A stretch of 64,000 nt of DNA, from contig DANS01000018.1 of NCBI GenBank assembly GCA_002497345.1, positions 95,536-159,535 of the forward strand. Reading direction: 5' to 3'. Under the pieces are notes generated by a model. That model made no database searches. It had not been told where the DNA came from and saw only the letters and a list, made by a program, of their open reading frames with translations. How positions within the stretch are numbered: position 1 is the first letter of the stretch; every line of letters starts with the position of its first letter. The stretch comes from Thermoproteus sp. UBA157. GTDB lineage: Archaea; Thermoproteota; Thermoprotei; Thermoproteales; Thermoproteaceae. Below are positions 33,613 through 42,290 of the stretch, piece after piece. The position numbers and the translations under genes are program-made.

Positions 33613-34694
33613 AGGAATCCAGCGCCGGGCTCCAGCACCGTGCCGGCCTCGACGCGTGCGCCTCTGCCTATTAAAGCCCCCAGCTTGTACAACTCGCGGC
33701 TCTTGACCTCTATCGGCTTGAGCCTAGCCCTCCCCCCTCTCAGGACCGACTTGGTGAGCACGCCGGGCTCGACGACGGCCCCCTCTCCAATTACGCTGTA
33801 TGAGATAAAGGAGCCCCTCCCCACGGTCGAGCGCGGGCCCACCAAGCTATGGGTTATCTCCGCACTGCTGCCAACCACGGCCCCCTCCTCTATGTCGGAG
33901 AAGTTCCTGATTAATGTATGCGCCCCGATAAAGGCGTCCTTCCCGATATACGCAGGCCCCTTTATCACGGCGTAGTGGTCCACCACGGCCCCCTCCTCTA
34001 TGTGGACGGGCCCCTCTATCACCGCCGTCGGGCTTATCTTGGCCTTGGCGGATATGTAGGTGGCATCGGGCATCACGAGCTCCAAGGCCTCCACGAGATC
34101 CAAAGGCTCCTCGACTTTGAACCACTTGCCTCCCCACACGACCACGCCTATTTTGAACCTAGCTGCGAGGGAGGCAAACGCGGAGCTCAACGACGAGCCC
34201 TCTAAGAGCTTCGCGGCTTGAGCCGGCACCAACATCGCTCCGCCATATGCCAGTTGGCTCTCCTCGCTTACTCCCGCCAGATAGCCTCCCGATATGCTTA
34301 CGAAGATGCCTTCCTTCGTCCTTGTCGGGACGGCCAAGACGGCCCCGTCGGCGCCTGCGGATGCCGCGGTCTCCACAAGGGCTCTGATCGCGTCGCTCTC
34401 GGTTATAACGGTCCCGTCTGCTATCAAGAGCCTATCCGCTGTTGTGGACAAGGAGCTCGCCGCGGTTATGGCATCAGATATCGTGTCTCCCGCGACCTCG
34501 AGCGCGCTGTATTTTTCCTCAACGCCGTCTTTGACGGCGATGTAGGCCTTGCCGAATATACGGAACACTAGATCGGCCATATGTCGATATAGGGGCTTGC
34601 CGCCGAGCTTGACCAAGGCCTTGTACCCGCCGGTCAGGGGCTTGAAAGATTCGCTATATTCGTTGGCGATTACTATCGGCAGAATCATGCTCAC
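33609..34694 (-). CDS. GlmU-like protein with degenerate nucleotidyltransferase domain and left-handed beta-helix
   Basis: The 361-residue protein has an N-terminal Rossmann-like domain and a C-terminal left-handed beta-helix (hexapeptides such as ISPTAVIEGPVHIEEGAVVDHYAVIKGPAYIGKDAFIGA). The nucleotide-binding loop is not the usual LAGGxGTRxxP; it reads ANEYSESFKPLTGGYKALVKLGGKPL, so uridylyltransfer activity is doubtful or divergent. Placement directly after glmS (GTGA overlap) suggests it acts on glucosamine phosphate, either as the acetyltransferase or a divergent pyrophosphorylase. ATG 34688 is an alternative start. Confidence 0.7.
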   Translation of the reverse strand: MSMILPIVIANEYSESFKPLTGGYKALVKLGGKPLYRHMADLVFRIFGKAYIAVKDGVEEKYSALEVAGDTISDAITAASSLSTTADRLLIADGTVITESDAIRALVETAASAGADGAVLAVPTRTKEGIFVSISGGYLAGVSEESQLAYGGAMLVPAQAAKLLEGSSLSSAFASLAARFKIGVVVWGGKWFKVEEPLDLVEALELVMPDATYISAKAKISPTAVIEGPVHIEEGAVVDHYAVIKGPAYIGKDAFIGAHTLIRNFSDIEEGAVVGSSAEITHSLVGPRSTVGRGSFISYSVIGEGAVVEPGVLTKSVLRGGRARLKPIEVKSRELYKLGALIGRGARVEAGTVLEPGAGFL

Positions 34695-36496
34695 TCCACC
34701 GTCACGGTTTTGGCCAAGTTGCGCGGCTTGTCGGGATCTCTGCCCAGCGCAACTGCCGTGTAGTAGGCCAGGAGCTGGAGCGGCACGACGAACGCGGCGG
34801 AGTTCAGCAACGGATCTAGGTGGGGCACCTCGAAGACGTATTTCAGCTTCTTGCCGACGTCGTCCCCGCGAGGCACTACGCCTATAGTCAAGGCCTCCCT
34901 CGCTTGCATCTCGGCGACGTTGTTGAGGAGCTTCTCCTTGAGGGACGGGTCGGAGAACACGAAGATCACCGGGAACTTGCTCTCGACCAGAGCTATTGGG
35001 CCGTGCTTCGACTCCCCAGCCGGGTAGGCCTCAGCGTGTACATACGCTATTTCCTTCATTTTCAACGCGCCCTCGAGGGCCACCGGCATGCCCAAGCCCC
35101 TGCTGAGGTAGTAGGCGCTTGCGCTGGCCTTCAGCCTCTCGGCGAGGGCCTTCGCCGAACCCTCGTTCAACTCTATAGCCTTCCTGACCACCTCGGGCAG
35201 CCTCTTCAAGCCTTGCATGCGCGGCTCCACGTCGGCCCCCACGATCCTCCCCACCTGGGCGTGTAACGCCGCGAGCAAGGCCACCTGCGTAGTGAAGGTC
35301 TTCGTGGCCGCCACGCCTATCTCGGGGCCCGCCCTGGTGTACAACACCGCATCGCTCTCTCTGGCCAACGTGCTCGCGACCACGTTGGTCACCGCCACGA
35401 CCTTGACCCCCCTCTCTCTCATGGCCCTAACTGCTCTAATCGTGTCTATGGTCTCGCCTGATTGGGAGACCGCCACGGCGACGTCGTCGACGTCGAAGAG
35501 CCCCTCGTAGGTGGAGTACTCGGAGGAGATTATGGGAATAGCGGCTATTCTGTATTCGATAAGACCTAGCTGAAACGTCAATCCTGCATAATACGATGTG
35601 CCGGCCCCGACTACGTAAACCCTCTTGGCGTTTAGCAACATCTCCGCTACTTCGGAGAGGCGCCTCGGCTCGAGACCCGCTATTGTCGAGGCGAGAGCCT
35701 CGGGCTGTTCGTGTATCTCCTTGAGCATGAAGTGCTGGTACCCGCCCCTGAGCGCTTGGTCTGCGCTCCAAGGTATTAGCTGGACTCTATCGCTTATATC
35801 GACGGCTACTCCGTCGTGCTCGACGACTATGGAGCTGGGAGTTATGTAGCCGTATTCCCCGTCCCTCAACGGAATTACCCTATTGGTGTGTTCCAACACC
35901 GTGGGTATATCGCTGGCGACTAGATTGAAGCCATCGCCTACGCCGATTATCAGAGGGGATAAGTTCCTCGCGAAGAACACCTTGTTGGGCTCTCTGGAGT
36001 CCACAACAGCCAACGCGTATGCGCCGCGTATTCTCGACAAAGCCCTCTTGAAGGCCTCCCAAGGCGTCAAGCCGCTCCTCTCGTACTCCTCCATAAGATG
36101 CGCGAACACCTCGGTGTCTGTCTCGCTCTTGAAGACGTGGCCCTTGGCGATCAACTCCGACTTCAATTCCTCATAGTTCTCGATTATGCCGTTGTGCACA
36201 ACGGCGATAGTGCCGGAGCAATCGCTGTGGGGATGTGCGTTGATTTGGTTGGGCTTGCCGTGGGTGGCCCACCGGGTATGGGCCACGCCGGTTGCGCCCC
36301 TTATTTGGTCGAAGCCGTAACGGCTCGAGACCTCGGCGACTTTCCCGGCATCCTTCCTAATCAAGATACCTTGCGGCGTCACGATGGCGATACCCGCCGA
36401 ATCGTACCCCCTATATTCCAGCCGCTCGAGGGCTCTGCGGAGGAGTGCGCCGATGGTCGTCTCGGAGCTCAGGGTTATGCCGAATATGCCGCACAC
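34691..36496 (-). CDS. glmS: glutamine-fructose-6-phosphate aminotransferase (isomerising)
   Basis: The 601-residue GlmS has the class II amidotransferase domain (Cys2 in MCGIFGI, RGYDSAGIA, GATGVAHTRWATHG, VVHNGIIENYEEL, TDTEVFAHL) and two SIS domains (YVVGAGTSYYAGLTFQ, VSQSGETIDTIRAVRAM; LSRGLGMPVALEGALKMKEIAYVHAEAYPAGESKHGPIAL) with the C-terminal DKPRNLAKTVTVE. It makes glucosamine-6-phosphate. The GTG start lies about 20 bp from an AATATATAC box (about 36509-36519). Confidence 0.95.
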   Translation of the reverse strand: MCGIFGITLSSETTIGALLRRALERLEYRGYDSAGIAIVTPQGILIRKDAGKVAEVSSRYGFDQIRGATGVAHTRWATHGKPNQINAHPHSDCSGTIAVVHNGIIENYEELKSELIAKGHVFKSETDTEVFAHLMEEYERSGLTPWEAFKRALSRIRGAYALAVVDSREPNKVFFARNLSPLIIGVGDGFNLVASDIPTVLEHTNRVIPLRDGEYGYITPSSIVVEHDGVAVDISDRVQLIPWSADQALRGGYQHFMLKEIHEQPEALASTIAGLEPRRLSEVAEMLLNAKRVYVVGAGTSYYAGLTFQLGLIEYRIAAIPIISSEYSTYEGLFDVDDVAVAVSQSGETIDTIRAVRAMRERGVKVVAVTNVVASTLARESDAVLYTRAGPEIGVAATKTFTTQVALLAALHAQVGRIVGADVEPRMQGLKRLPEVVRKAIELNEGSAKALAERLKASASAYYLSRGLGMPVALEGALKMKEIAYVHAEAYPAGESKHGPIALVESKFPVIFVFSDPSLKEKLLNNVAEMQAREALTIGVVPRGDDVGKKLKYVFEVPHLDPLLNSAAFVVPLQLLAYYTAVALGRDPDKPRNLAKTVTVE

Positions 36497-36684
36497 GGAT
36501 AGAAGGCTGAGTATATATTAATTAGTGCCCATGAAGTTCCGAGCTACCGACGGCTTCCAGAGCTGGGTTCCAATCGCCGGCTTCTCCGCGGCTTCTGGCC
36601 TACAAAGGCGGATGGCCGCGCGGAACGTAGATCTAAACCGATGGCGGAGAGGCAAAATTATAAAGCCGGCGCCGCCCCTAGGGC
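36497..36684. other. intergenic region upstream of glmS
   Basis: 188 bp between divergent glmS and the small gene at 36685. It holds the glmS TATA box and an AAAATTATAAAG box at about 36654-36664 for the other gene. A 68-codon plus-strand frame from 36525 reads through but looks like chance coding in G+C-rich DNA. No RNA gene was recognised. Confidence 0.35.
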
Positions 36685-37095
36685 GTGGAGCTCGAGGAGG
36701 CAGCCGCCCTACTGGAGTCGAAGTTGAATAGTCCCACCTTCGTCAAGGCCGTGGGGAGGAGCGTGGCCGAGGCCATAAGGGAGCTCCTCGACGCATATAG
36801 ATGCAACCTGCTCGTAAGCCCCGGTGAAATACTCAAGTTGTTGAACGACTATTACATCTTCGAGTCGCGGATAAGGAGGCTGATAGAGATCTACGAGGAG
36901 CTGTCGGGCGGCGCCCTTTCGGCCTTAGCTAGGCTCGCGCTAGGGGACGACGCCTCCTTGCCCGACGTCGACTACAAGTTGTTGTTGCGCGAGCTGGAGG
37001 CCTATAGAGCCGAGCTCTTCAAGCTCGCCGAGATGGTGAAAAAGGCCGAGAAGAGGTGCCGTGCCGCTTACTCCTCGACCAACTCCAAGGCGTAA
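36685..37095 (+). CDS. hypothetical helical protein
   Basis: This 136-residue protein is not recognised. It is Leu/Glu/Ala-rich and mostly helical, with likely coiled-coil parts (FESRIRRLIEIYEELSG; LLLRELEAYRAELFKLAEMVKKAEKRCRAAYSS) and two Cys. The GTG start is supported by an AAATTATAAAG box about 26 bp upstream. It converges on spt4 with a 28-bp overlap. Confidence 0.6.
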   Translation: MELEEAAALLESKLNSPTFVKAVGRSVAEAIRELLDAYRCNLLVSPGEILKLLNDYYIFESRIRRLIEIYEELSGGALSALARLALGDDASLPDVDYKLLLRELEAYRAELFKLAEMVKKAEKRCRAAYSSTNSKA

Positions 37096-37292
37096 ACGCC
37101 TGGTTTATTGATGCCTAACCTCTTCGCTAAACACGACTTCTCGGGGTCGATAACCGCCAACATGCCGCGCCAGTTGTTGACGAACTCGGTGGATCCGCAG
37201 TTGGGGCATTGGGTAGCGCCCTCGGGCACTATCAGCTTGCAGTTCTTACACGCCTTATAGCCGGCCAAAGTCCTCCTGGTTGCGCGGCTCAT
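37068..37292 (-). CDS. spt4: transcription elongation factor Spt4
   Basis: The 74-residue protein has the Spt4 zinc ribbon (ACKNCKLIVPE, QCPNCGSTEFVNNWRGMLAVIDPEKS) and the conserved AKRLGINKPGVYALEL end. It pairs with Spt5 on RNA polymerase. ATG 37292 is chosen because it overlaps the rpo7 stop as ATGA; the frame upstream of it has no support. The rpo7-spt4 order is the usual archaeal arrangement. Confidence 0.9.
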   Translation of the reverse strand: MSRATRRTLAGYKACKNCKLIVPEGATQCPNCGSTEFVNNWRGMLAVIDPEKSCLAKRLGINKPGVYALELVEE

Positions 37293-37858
37293 GCCTTCTT
37301 GGCCTTCTTCTCCTTTAGCCACTCCAGTTTACCCAAGCCGGGACCGCGCATAGTCATCGTGATCCTCATAGCTAAGTCTATGCCTTCCTTCTGTGCCACG
37401 TACGATACGCCAGTTATGCGCGCCCTCACCATGTCGCCTACGCCTATCTTCCTCCTGCTCCTCTCGCCGATGAAGCTCTTGGTGCTCGCGTCGAAGAGAA
37501 TGTTGGGCTCTTCCATCAAGTGGATCTTGTTTATGAAGCCTAGCACGGGCCCTATCCTTACCATGACGCCCACCTCGCGCGCCGTCTCGACGATTCCGTG
37601 CACCACCTCCCCGTCTAGCGGGGTGAACGCTAGTAGGTCGAACACGGCTTTATGATAGGTGGAGCCATCGCCGAAAAGTATAATGCCCTCTCTCGATACC
37701 TTGGCGTTTAGCACAGCCACCACGTATCCCAAGTCTCTGAAGACTCTGCCCTCGTATCGGGCCCTCAACTGGGCCAAGGCCACATCCTCCAGCGGTTTGC
37801 CGAACTCCGAGGGGTGGATCCTCACGTAGTCCTCGGCCTCGATAAGGCGGAAAGGCAT
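37289..37858 (-). CDS. rpo7: RNA polymerase subunit Rpo7 (RpoE')
   Basis: The 189-residue protein is the archaeal Rpb7 homologue: N-terminal RNP-like domain (MPFRLIEAEDYVRIHPSEFGKPLEDVALAQLRARYEGRV) and an S1/OB domain (GEVVHGIVETAREVGVMVRIGPVLGFINKIHLMEEP, then VGDMVRARITGVSYVAQKEGIDLAMRITMRGPGLGKLEWL). It forms the polymerase stalk with Rpo4. It is the first gene of rpo7-spt4. Confidence 0.95.
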   Translation of the reverse strand: MPFRLIEAEDYVRIHPSEFGKPLEDVALAQLRARYEGRVFRDLGYVVAVLNAKVSREGIILFGDGSTYHKAVFDLLAFTPLDGEVVHGIVETAREVGVMVRIGPVLGFINKIHLMEEPNILFDASTKSFIGERSRRKIGVGDMVRARITGVSYVAQKEGIDLAMRITMTMRGPGLGKLEWLKEKKAKKA

Positions 37859-37894
37859 GCCAAACCCTATTTCGCATCTATAAAAATAAAACGC

Positions 37895-38236
37895 CTAAAG
37901 CGGCGCGAGCTCCCTGTCGTGGAACAACAACACCGCAAGCCCTCTTCTCCTCGCCTCGGCGATTACCTCCGAATCGCCGGTTAGCACCGCGCATTTATAA
38001 CGTTCTGCGACCTCCAAGACGGACCTATCTGCTGGTTTCGTCCCGCCGGCGACAAACGGCGCCAAGACGCGTACCAGCTTAAGGGCGACTCTCGCCTTTC
38101 TCTTCCGGCTCGACAGCGTTTGTAGCTCGTCGAGCACCGGATACGTCACGAAGATCGTATGCTCGGCGAGGACGGAGGGGTCCAATAACCTCTCCACGAG
38201 ATATATGAGGGACGATGTATCGACGACGATCCTCAA
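37895..38236 (-). CDS. PIN-domain nuclease-like protein
   Basis: The 113-residue PIN domain keeps the acidic metal-binding set: Asp6 (IVVDTSSL), Glu37 (YPVLDELQTL), Asp70 and Asp88 (LTGDSEVIAEARRRG). It probably cleaves RNA. The frame starts at TTG and overlaps the stop of the upstream ATPase gene (TTGA), so the two are co-translated; no VapB-like antitoxin gene is seen next to it. It resembles archaeal Rrp24/Fcf1-type PIN proteins as much as VapC toxins. Confidence 0.75.
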   Translation of the reverse strand: MRIVVDTSSLIYLVERLLDPSVLAEHTIFVTYPVLDELQTLSSRKRKARVALKLVRVLAPFVAGGTKPADRSVLEVAERYKCAVLTGDSEVIAEARRRGLAVLLFHDRELAPL

Positions 38237-39279
38237 AGCTCCACGACGGTTAGGCCCAGCCTTTCTGACGCTTTTTTAAACGCCTCGGACTTGCTCGCCA
38301 TTATGAGCTGCAACCTCTTCAACTTGGCCACATCTAGGTATATCGACAATAGCTCCTCGGCGTAATCCTCAGGCACGGCGAGATCTACGTCGTCTATCGC
38401 CACAACGCTGTTCTCGTTGGAGAGAACAAGTTGCACTAAAATGGGCAGCACCGCCTTCGTGAAATTGCCCACGTTGTAGGCGTTGGTCCAAACGCCTCCT
38501 GACTTCACATACATGGCGATTCTCCCCGTGGAGACGAGGCCCACCCTCACGTCCTCTATGCGGGCCGCTTTGAGGAGCTTGTACAAGTATTCGCGAAGAG
38601 GCTCAAACTGAGGTTGGGATAATATGCGCGATATTTGATGAGCCGTATATTGCCCCTCGGGCCCCACGCTTGTCGCTGGTAACAGATCTACGTGCGTCTC
38701 GTAGGTGTACTTCCATGCGGCGAGCCTCCTCCCGCTGACGAAGTAGAAGGAGTCCTTCAACCCTATTCTCAGCTCCATCAAGATTCTTTCGGCCCTTTTG
38801 AACCTCTCGTCGTCTACAGGAGAGCAAGCTATCAATACGTCCTCGTTCAACACGGCGTATGGCGCCGTGCATAGCTCGACTTTTATATCTGGGTATACGA
38901 CAACGCCTCTTTGTCCGCTCTTAGCTATCTTCAACAAAGGCTCGAAATCCTCGTATATTATCTGCTCGACGTATCCGCCCTTGGTGGCGTAGGTGTAGCT
39001 GTACCCGTACACTCTATCCTCCAACAACCAATGGGTCTCTACCGTGAAGGGGATCGAGGTATCGCCGCCTCGATGCACGTCCTCGGCCTCGTGCACTATC
39101 AAGAGAGGGCCCTCGAACAAGATCCACTGCTCGCCCCTGCTCTGCATCAACATAGAAAGCGCCTCTAGATAGGAGGTTTTCCCAGAGTTGGGAGGACCGT
39201 GCACTAAGGCGGATCCCCTTAAGTCGATACAGCCGTCGAGCGATCTGAACTTGCGAGCGCAGAGCCTCCTCAGCTCCAT
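38233..39279 (-). CDS. AAA/ABC-type ATPase paired with PIN protein
   Basis: The 348-residue protein has Walker A at 28-35 (HGPPNSGKTSYLEAL), Walker B late in the chain (SVVAIDDVDLAVPEDYAEELLSIYL) and a LIMASKSEAFKKA switch, the layout of the AAA_15/AAA_21 RecF/OLD-like ATPases. The middle (about 60-260) is a unique beta-rich insert without coiled coil. It is not similar to ordinary AAA+ proteins. It overlaps the HIT gene upstream by 10 bp and the PIN gene downstream by TTGA. It may regulate the PIN nuclease or a nucleic-acid substrate (inference). Confidence 0.7.
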   Translation of the reverse strand: MELRRLCARKFRSLDGCIDLRGSALVHGPPNSGKTSYLEALSMLMQSRGEQWILFEGPLLIVHEAEDVHRGGDTSIPFTVETHWLLEDRVYGYSYTYATKGGYVEQIIYEDFEPLLKIAKSGQRGVVVYPDIKVELCTAPYAVLNEDVLIACSPVDDERFKRAERILMELRIGLKDSFYFVSGRRLAAWKYTYETHVDLLPATSVGPEGQYTAHQISRILSQPQFEPLREYLYKLLKAARIEDVRVGLVSTGRIAMYVKSGGVWTNAYNVGNFTKAVLPILVQLVLSNENSVVAIDDVDLAVPEDYAEELLSIYLDVAKLKRLQLIMASKSEAFKKASERLGLTVVEL

Positions 39280-39746
39280 AACCTCGCCAGCTCATCCCTA
39301 TATCTCTTCAACATCAATTCCAGGGTTTCAGCGGGCGTGTTCGGGTCTATCTCCTTACAGGTAGGTATTATGTGGATGTGCAAGTGGGACTCCACGCCGG
39401 CGCCCGCGGCCCTTCCGATGTTGGCCCCCATCAGCACTTCGCCGCATCCGACAACCTTAACTACGGCCTTCCTCACGGCGTATGCCTCCTTGAGCAACCC
39501 CGCGAGCTCCTCGTCACTTAGTTGTTCCAGGTCAGCGACGTGCCTATACGGGGCGACCATCACGTGTCCCCACATGTAGGGATATCTATTCAAGACGCCG
39601 AAGGAGTACTTCCCTCTGTAGAAGACCAGGTGGTCCTGATCTAGCTCCGGCCTTTTGGCGTACTCGCAGAAGAAGCAGTCCTTGCTCCCTCCCTCTAAGA
39701 TGTATTTGTACCTCCACGGCGTTAGGACTATGCGGAATCCGCCCAC
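39270..39746 (-). CDS. HIT-family hydrolase
   Basis: The 158-residue protein has a zinc-like CFFC pair near the N-terminus, the strand FGVLNRYPYMWGHVMVAPYRHVADL and the histidine triad HLHIHIIP. It belongs to the HIT family of nucleotide hydrolases/transferases acting on dinucleoside polyphosphates or adenylylated molecules. The GTG start is about 25 bp from a TATTTAAG box. It leads the HIT-ATPase-PIN operon. Confidence 0.85.
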   Translation of the reverse strand: MGGFRIVLTPWRYKYILEGGSKDCFFCEYAKRPELDQDHLVFYRGKYSFGVLNRYPYMWGHVMVAPYRHVADLEQLSDEELAGLLKEAYAVRKAVVKVVGCGEVLMGANIGRAAGAGVESHLHIHIIPTCKEIDPNTPAETLELMLKRYRDELARLWS

Positions 39747-39767
39747 CCAGCCGCTCTACTGACTCCC

Positions 39768-39989
39768 TTAAATAGCCTGCGCCTCTTGGCCGTCGGCTGC
39801 GCGTTTAACTAAGATGAATTTATCCAAAAGGACATCGTAGATCACGAAAAAATTACTTGATAACATGTGGACTAGCTGGATCTTTTCGTCGAAGCTCAGA
39901 GTCAGTCCGTATTGTTTCAATACGTCATCTAGATCGGCTGAATCTATCGCCTTTGACGATATCAGCTTAGCGATGGCCCTCAAGTCCAT
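39768..39989 (-). CDS. small hypothetical protein
   Basis: A 73-residue helical protein (MDLRAIAKLISSKAIDSADLDDVLKQYG, then FDEKIQLVHMLSSNFFVIYDVLLDKFILVKRA) that I do not recognise. No Cys or signal peptide. It has its own CTAAAAATAC box about 25 bp upstream of the ATG and is 21 bp from the HIT start, so it may be transcribed into that operon. Confidence 0.5.
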   Translation of the reverse strand: MDLRAIAKLISSKAIDSADLDDVLKQYGLTLSFDEKIQLVHMLSSNFFVIYDVLLDKFILVKRAADGQEAQAI

Positions 39990-40057
39990 AGTATCGCATA
40001 GAGCCGACGTATTTTTAGCCCACGGTTAGGGTTTTAAGCGAACGAAGCGTCCTTGAT

Positions 40058-40750
40058 GTGATCACGTTGCCGACGCCAATAGTCTTGGCCATAGGCCGTA
40101 GGGAGGGGAAACTATCGGCGTACGACATAGAGGGCGGCAGATATTACGATTTGCCGGTAGATCTGAGCGGAATCGGCGTAGCCGAGTTGAAGGCGAGCAA
40201 CGATGAGGTAAGATCCCACGTGGTCGTGGCCTCCTATTCTACATCTCTCGTAAAGGCGATAGCGGTAGACGGCAATGCCGAGTTGTTGGACTCAAACGGC
40301 ATAAGGGAGTTGAGCAGAGGTAAGGTCACGCTTCGGGCAGTGATGAACAAGGAGTTCGGGCGTTGGGACGACGTTTGGAACAAGCCGATTTTAATCAGAG
40401 GAGGCACGGGCGCGTTGGCCTTAGGGATCTCCAGAGCGGGGAGCTTGCTCCACTTAAACGCGGCGCGTACCGACGAGAGCCATATAAGAGCTGTCGTGGA
40501 CGCGCTTAACGCATTGAGGAATTTCGGGGAAGTGTCCTCGACGTGTTCGTGTAGATTGGGCTTGTTTCCGGTCGAGGTCGTTGCAAGGCGTAGCACGGAA
40601 TACATATTGGCAAAGATATATATGAATATACAAATTAAAAGAAGCAGTACAGTTATAGTAATTAGAGGATCTGGTGGGAATATACTGAAAAGATATATAG
40701 GACCGCTTGAGAGGCTCAACTTTTATATTGACGAAGCTCAGCGCGAATGA
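40058..40750 (+). CDS. hypothetical protein upstream of sugar nucleotidyltransferase
   Basis: The 230-residue protein is not recognised. It begins ITLPTPIVLAIGRREGKLSAYDIEGG and looks alpha/beta with no membrane helix. Two Cys lie close together (STCSCRLGL). The last third is AT-rich and Lys/Ile-rich (YILAKIYMNIQIKRSSTVIVI), unlike the first part. GTG start with a GTTTTAAG box about 27 bp upstream. Its stop overlaps the next ATG (ATGA), tying it to the nucleotidyltransferase. Confidence 0.6.
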   Translation: MITLPTPIVLAIGRREGKLSAYDIEGGRYYDLPVDLSGIGVAELKASNDEVRSHVVVASYSTSLVKAIAVDGNAELLDSNGIRELSRGKVTLRAVMNKEFGRWDDVWNKPILIRGGTGALALGISRAGSLLHLNAARTDESHIRAVVDALNALRNFGEVSSTCSCRLGLFPVEVVARRSTEYILAKIYMNIQIKRSSTVIVIRGSGGNILKRYIGPLERLNFYIDEAQRE

Positions 40751-41823
40751 TGGATCGCGTTTTGGTCCTCGCCGGCGGCTTCGCGACGAGGCTAAGGCCG
40801 CTCAGCTACACGAGGCCAAAGCCCCTCTTCCCGATACTGGACAAGCCCGTGATCGATTGGATAATCGAAGGCGTGAAGGATATAGCCCCCACGATAATCT
40901 CGGCGCGATATCTCGCCCAAATGATCAGAGAACACGTGGCTAGGAAGTGGAACGACTTGGCTACAGTGATCGAGGAGACGAAGCCGTTGGGCGACGGCGG
41001 CGCGGTCGCATACGTGGCGGACGTATTGGGCCTAAGCGGGCCGATTTTAGTGGTAAACGGCGATGTGTTCACCGACATAGACTACTCTGCAATAGTGGAC
41101 TTCCACAAGAAGCGCGGCGGCGTCGCGACCATAGCGTTTGTGGAGGTGTCGCCCGAGAACGTGAGCAAATACGGAATAGCGATAGTCGACGAATCCATGA
41201 GGCTGAGGAGATTCGTGGAGAAGCCCAAAGAGCCGCCCCAAGGTAGCAGATTGGCAAACGCCGGAGTTTACGTGCTGGAGCCCGAGGCCATACGCGCTAT
41301 ACCCAGACGCAGAGGGGAGGTGAAAATAGCCAAGGACCTCATACCGGCATTATTGGAGAAATATGATATATATGTCTATAAACACGAGGGCATTTGGCAC
41401 GACATCGGGACGCCGGCCGACTACCTCGAGGCGAATTTCGCAGCGCTTAGGAAGTGGGGCAAGGCTGTTGAGATAGATGGAGCGGAGATAATACCGCCAG
41501 TCTACATAGCCGATAACGTGGAGATAGGCGAGGGCGCCTCGGTGGGTCCCTACGCGGTTCTGGGCTCCGGCGTCAAGATAGGGAAGCACTCCAGGATAAA
41601 GAACAGCGTATTGATGAGATCGGTCACCGTGGAGCCGGGCTCCTATATTTCGGGCAGCGTGGTGGGCGAGGAGAGCTACATAGGGAGGTGGACGCGCATA
41701 GTGGACGCCGTAATCGCAGATGGCGTATACGTCAAGGACGAGGTCAAGGTAGGACGAAACGCGGCGATAGGCCCTAACAGAGAGGTCGTCGAGGACGTAG
41801 AAGACGGCGTGACTTTGCCATAA
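40747..41823 (+). CDS. sugar-1-phosphate nucleotidyltransferase with beta-helix
   Basis: The 358-residue protein has the complete nucleotidyltransferase signature (VLVLAGGFATRLRPLSYTRPKPLFPILDKPVIDWII), VVNGDVFTDID, FVEKPKEPP and IWHDIGTPADYLEANF, followed by a left-handed beta-helix (VYIADNVEIGEGASVGPYAVLGSGVKIG). This is the archaeal mannose-1-phosphate guanylyltransferase/glucose-1-phosphate thymidylyltransferase group. It makes an NDP-sugar for glycan or glycoprotein synthesis. Contrast the degenerate paralogue at 33609. Confidence 0.85.
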   Translation: MMDRVLVLAGGFATRLRPLSYTRPKPLFPILDKPVIDWIIEGVKDIAPTIISARYLAQMIREHVARKWNDLATVIEETKPLGDGGAVAYVADVLGLSGPILVVNGDVFTDIDYSAIVDFHKKRGGVATIAFVEVSPENVSKYGIAIVDESMRLRRFVEKPKEPPQGSRLANAGVYVLEPEAIRAIPRRRGEVKIAKDLIPALLEKYDIYVYKHEGIWHDIGTPADYLEANFAALRKWGKAVEIDGAEIIPPVYIADNVEIGEGASVGPYAVLGSGVKIGKHSRIKNSVLMRSVTVEPGSYISGSVVGEESYIGRWTRIVDAVIADGVYVKDEVKVGRNAAIGPNREVVEDVEDGVTLP

Positions 41824-41842
41824 TCAGCGCTTTTAACCGCGT

Positions 41843-42271
41843 TCACCTATCCGCCAGCCTGGTCTCATCATCGAGCTTGCTCAAAATGGCGCGTAGGGTC
41901 TTCTCGACGTCGACTCTGGTCCTTATCTTCTTCCTAAAGGCGTCGCCAGCATCGACAATTATTTTATTTCCTTCTATGTATATCCTTGCAGTAGTCGTCG
42001 GCGATATGTAAGGCCTATAGACTATACGTCGCTCCTCCAGCTGGATCTGGCCTGTGAAGGAGTAGTACCTGGACTTGGTCGCCCTGCCTATTAACGACAT
42101 GAGTCTGGCCAAGATCCTCCCCGCTCTTACTACGTCTTCGTTGATAACCCGCTCCTCCAGCCCCTTTCCTACCAAGGCCGAGTAGGAGCTCTTCGTCTCG
42201 TGGTGGTATTGCAACAGAAAAGCAGCGCTCTTGCCTATAATCGATATGGATTTGACGAAGGGGCTCACCAC
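41843..42271 (-). CDS. hypothetical protein
   Basis: I do not recognise this 142-residue protein. It starts around VSPFVKSISIIGKSAAFLLQYHHETKSSYSALVGKG, with a hydrophobic patch, and ends in a basic, beta-alpha part (TARIYIEGNKIIVDAGDAFRKKIRTRVDVEKTLRAILSKLDD). GTG 42271 is chosen because the frame upstream would run through the zinc-protein gene at 42291; GTG 42268 is equally possible. It follows that gene by 19 bp. Confidence 0.5.
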   Translation of the reverse strand: MVSPFVKSISIIGKSAAFLLQYHHETKSSYSALVGKGLEERVINEDVVRAGRILARLMSLIGRATKSRYYSFTGQIQLEERRIVYRPYISPTTTARIYIEGNKIIVDAGDAFRKKIRTRVDVEKTLRAILSKLDDETRLADR

Positions 42272-42290
42272 TATGGAGAGAAGGGGCCCC

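Noticed and set aside
36497..36684. tRNA or riboswitch (glmS ribozyme-like) in the glmS leader
   Set aside because: No T-loop, D-loop or clover pattern, and glmS ribozymes are bacterial; glmS seems leaderless.
36525..36731. 68-codon plus-strand frame starting MPMKFRATDGF
   Set aside because: It spans the promoter and first codons of the gene at 36685 in another frame and has no family resemblance.
37895..38236. VapC toxin of a VapBC toxin-antitoxin pair
   Set aside because: No antitoxin-sized gene overlaps it; its partner is a large ATPase.
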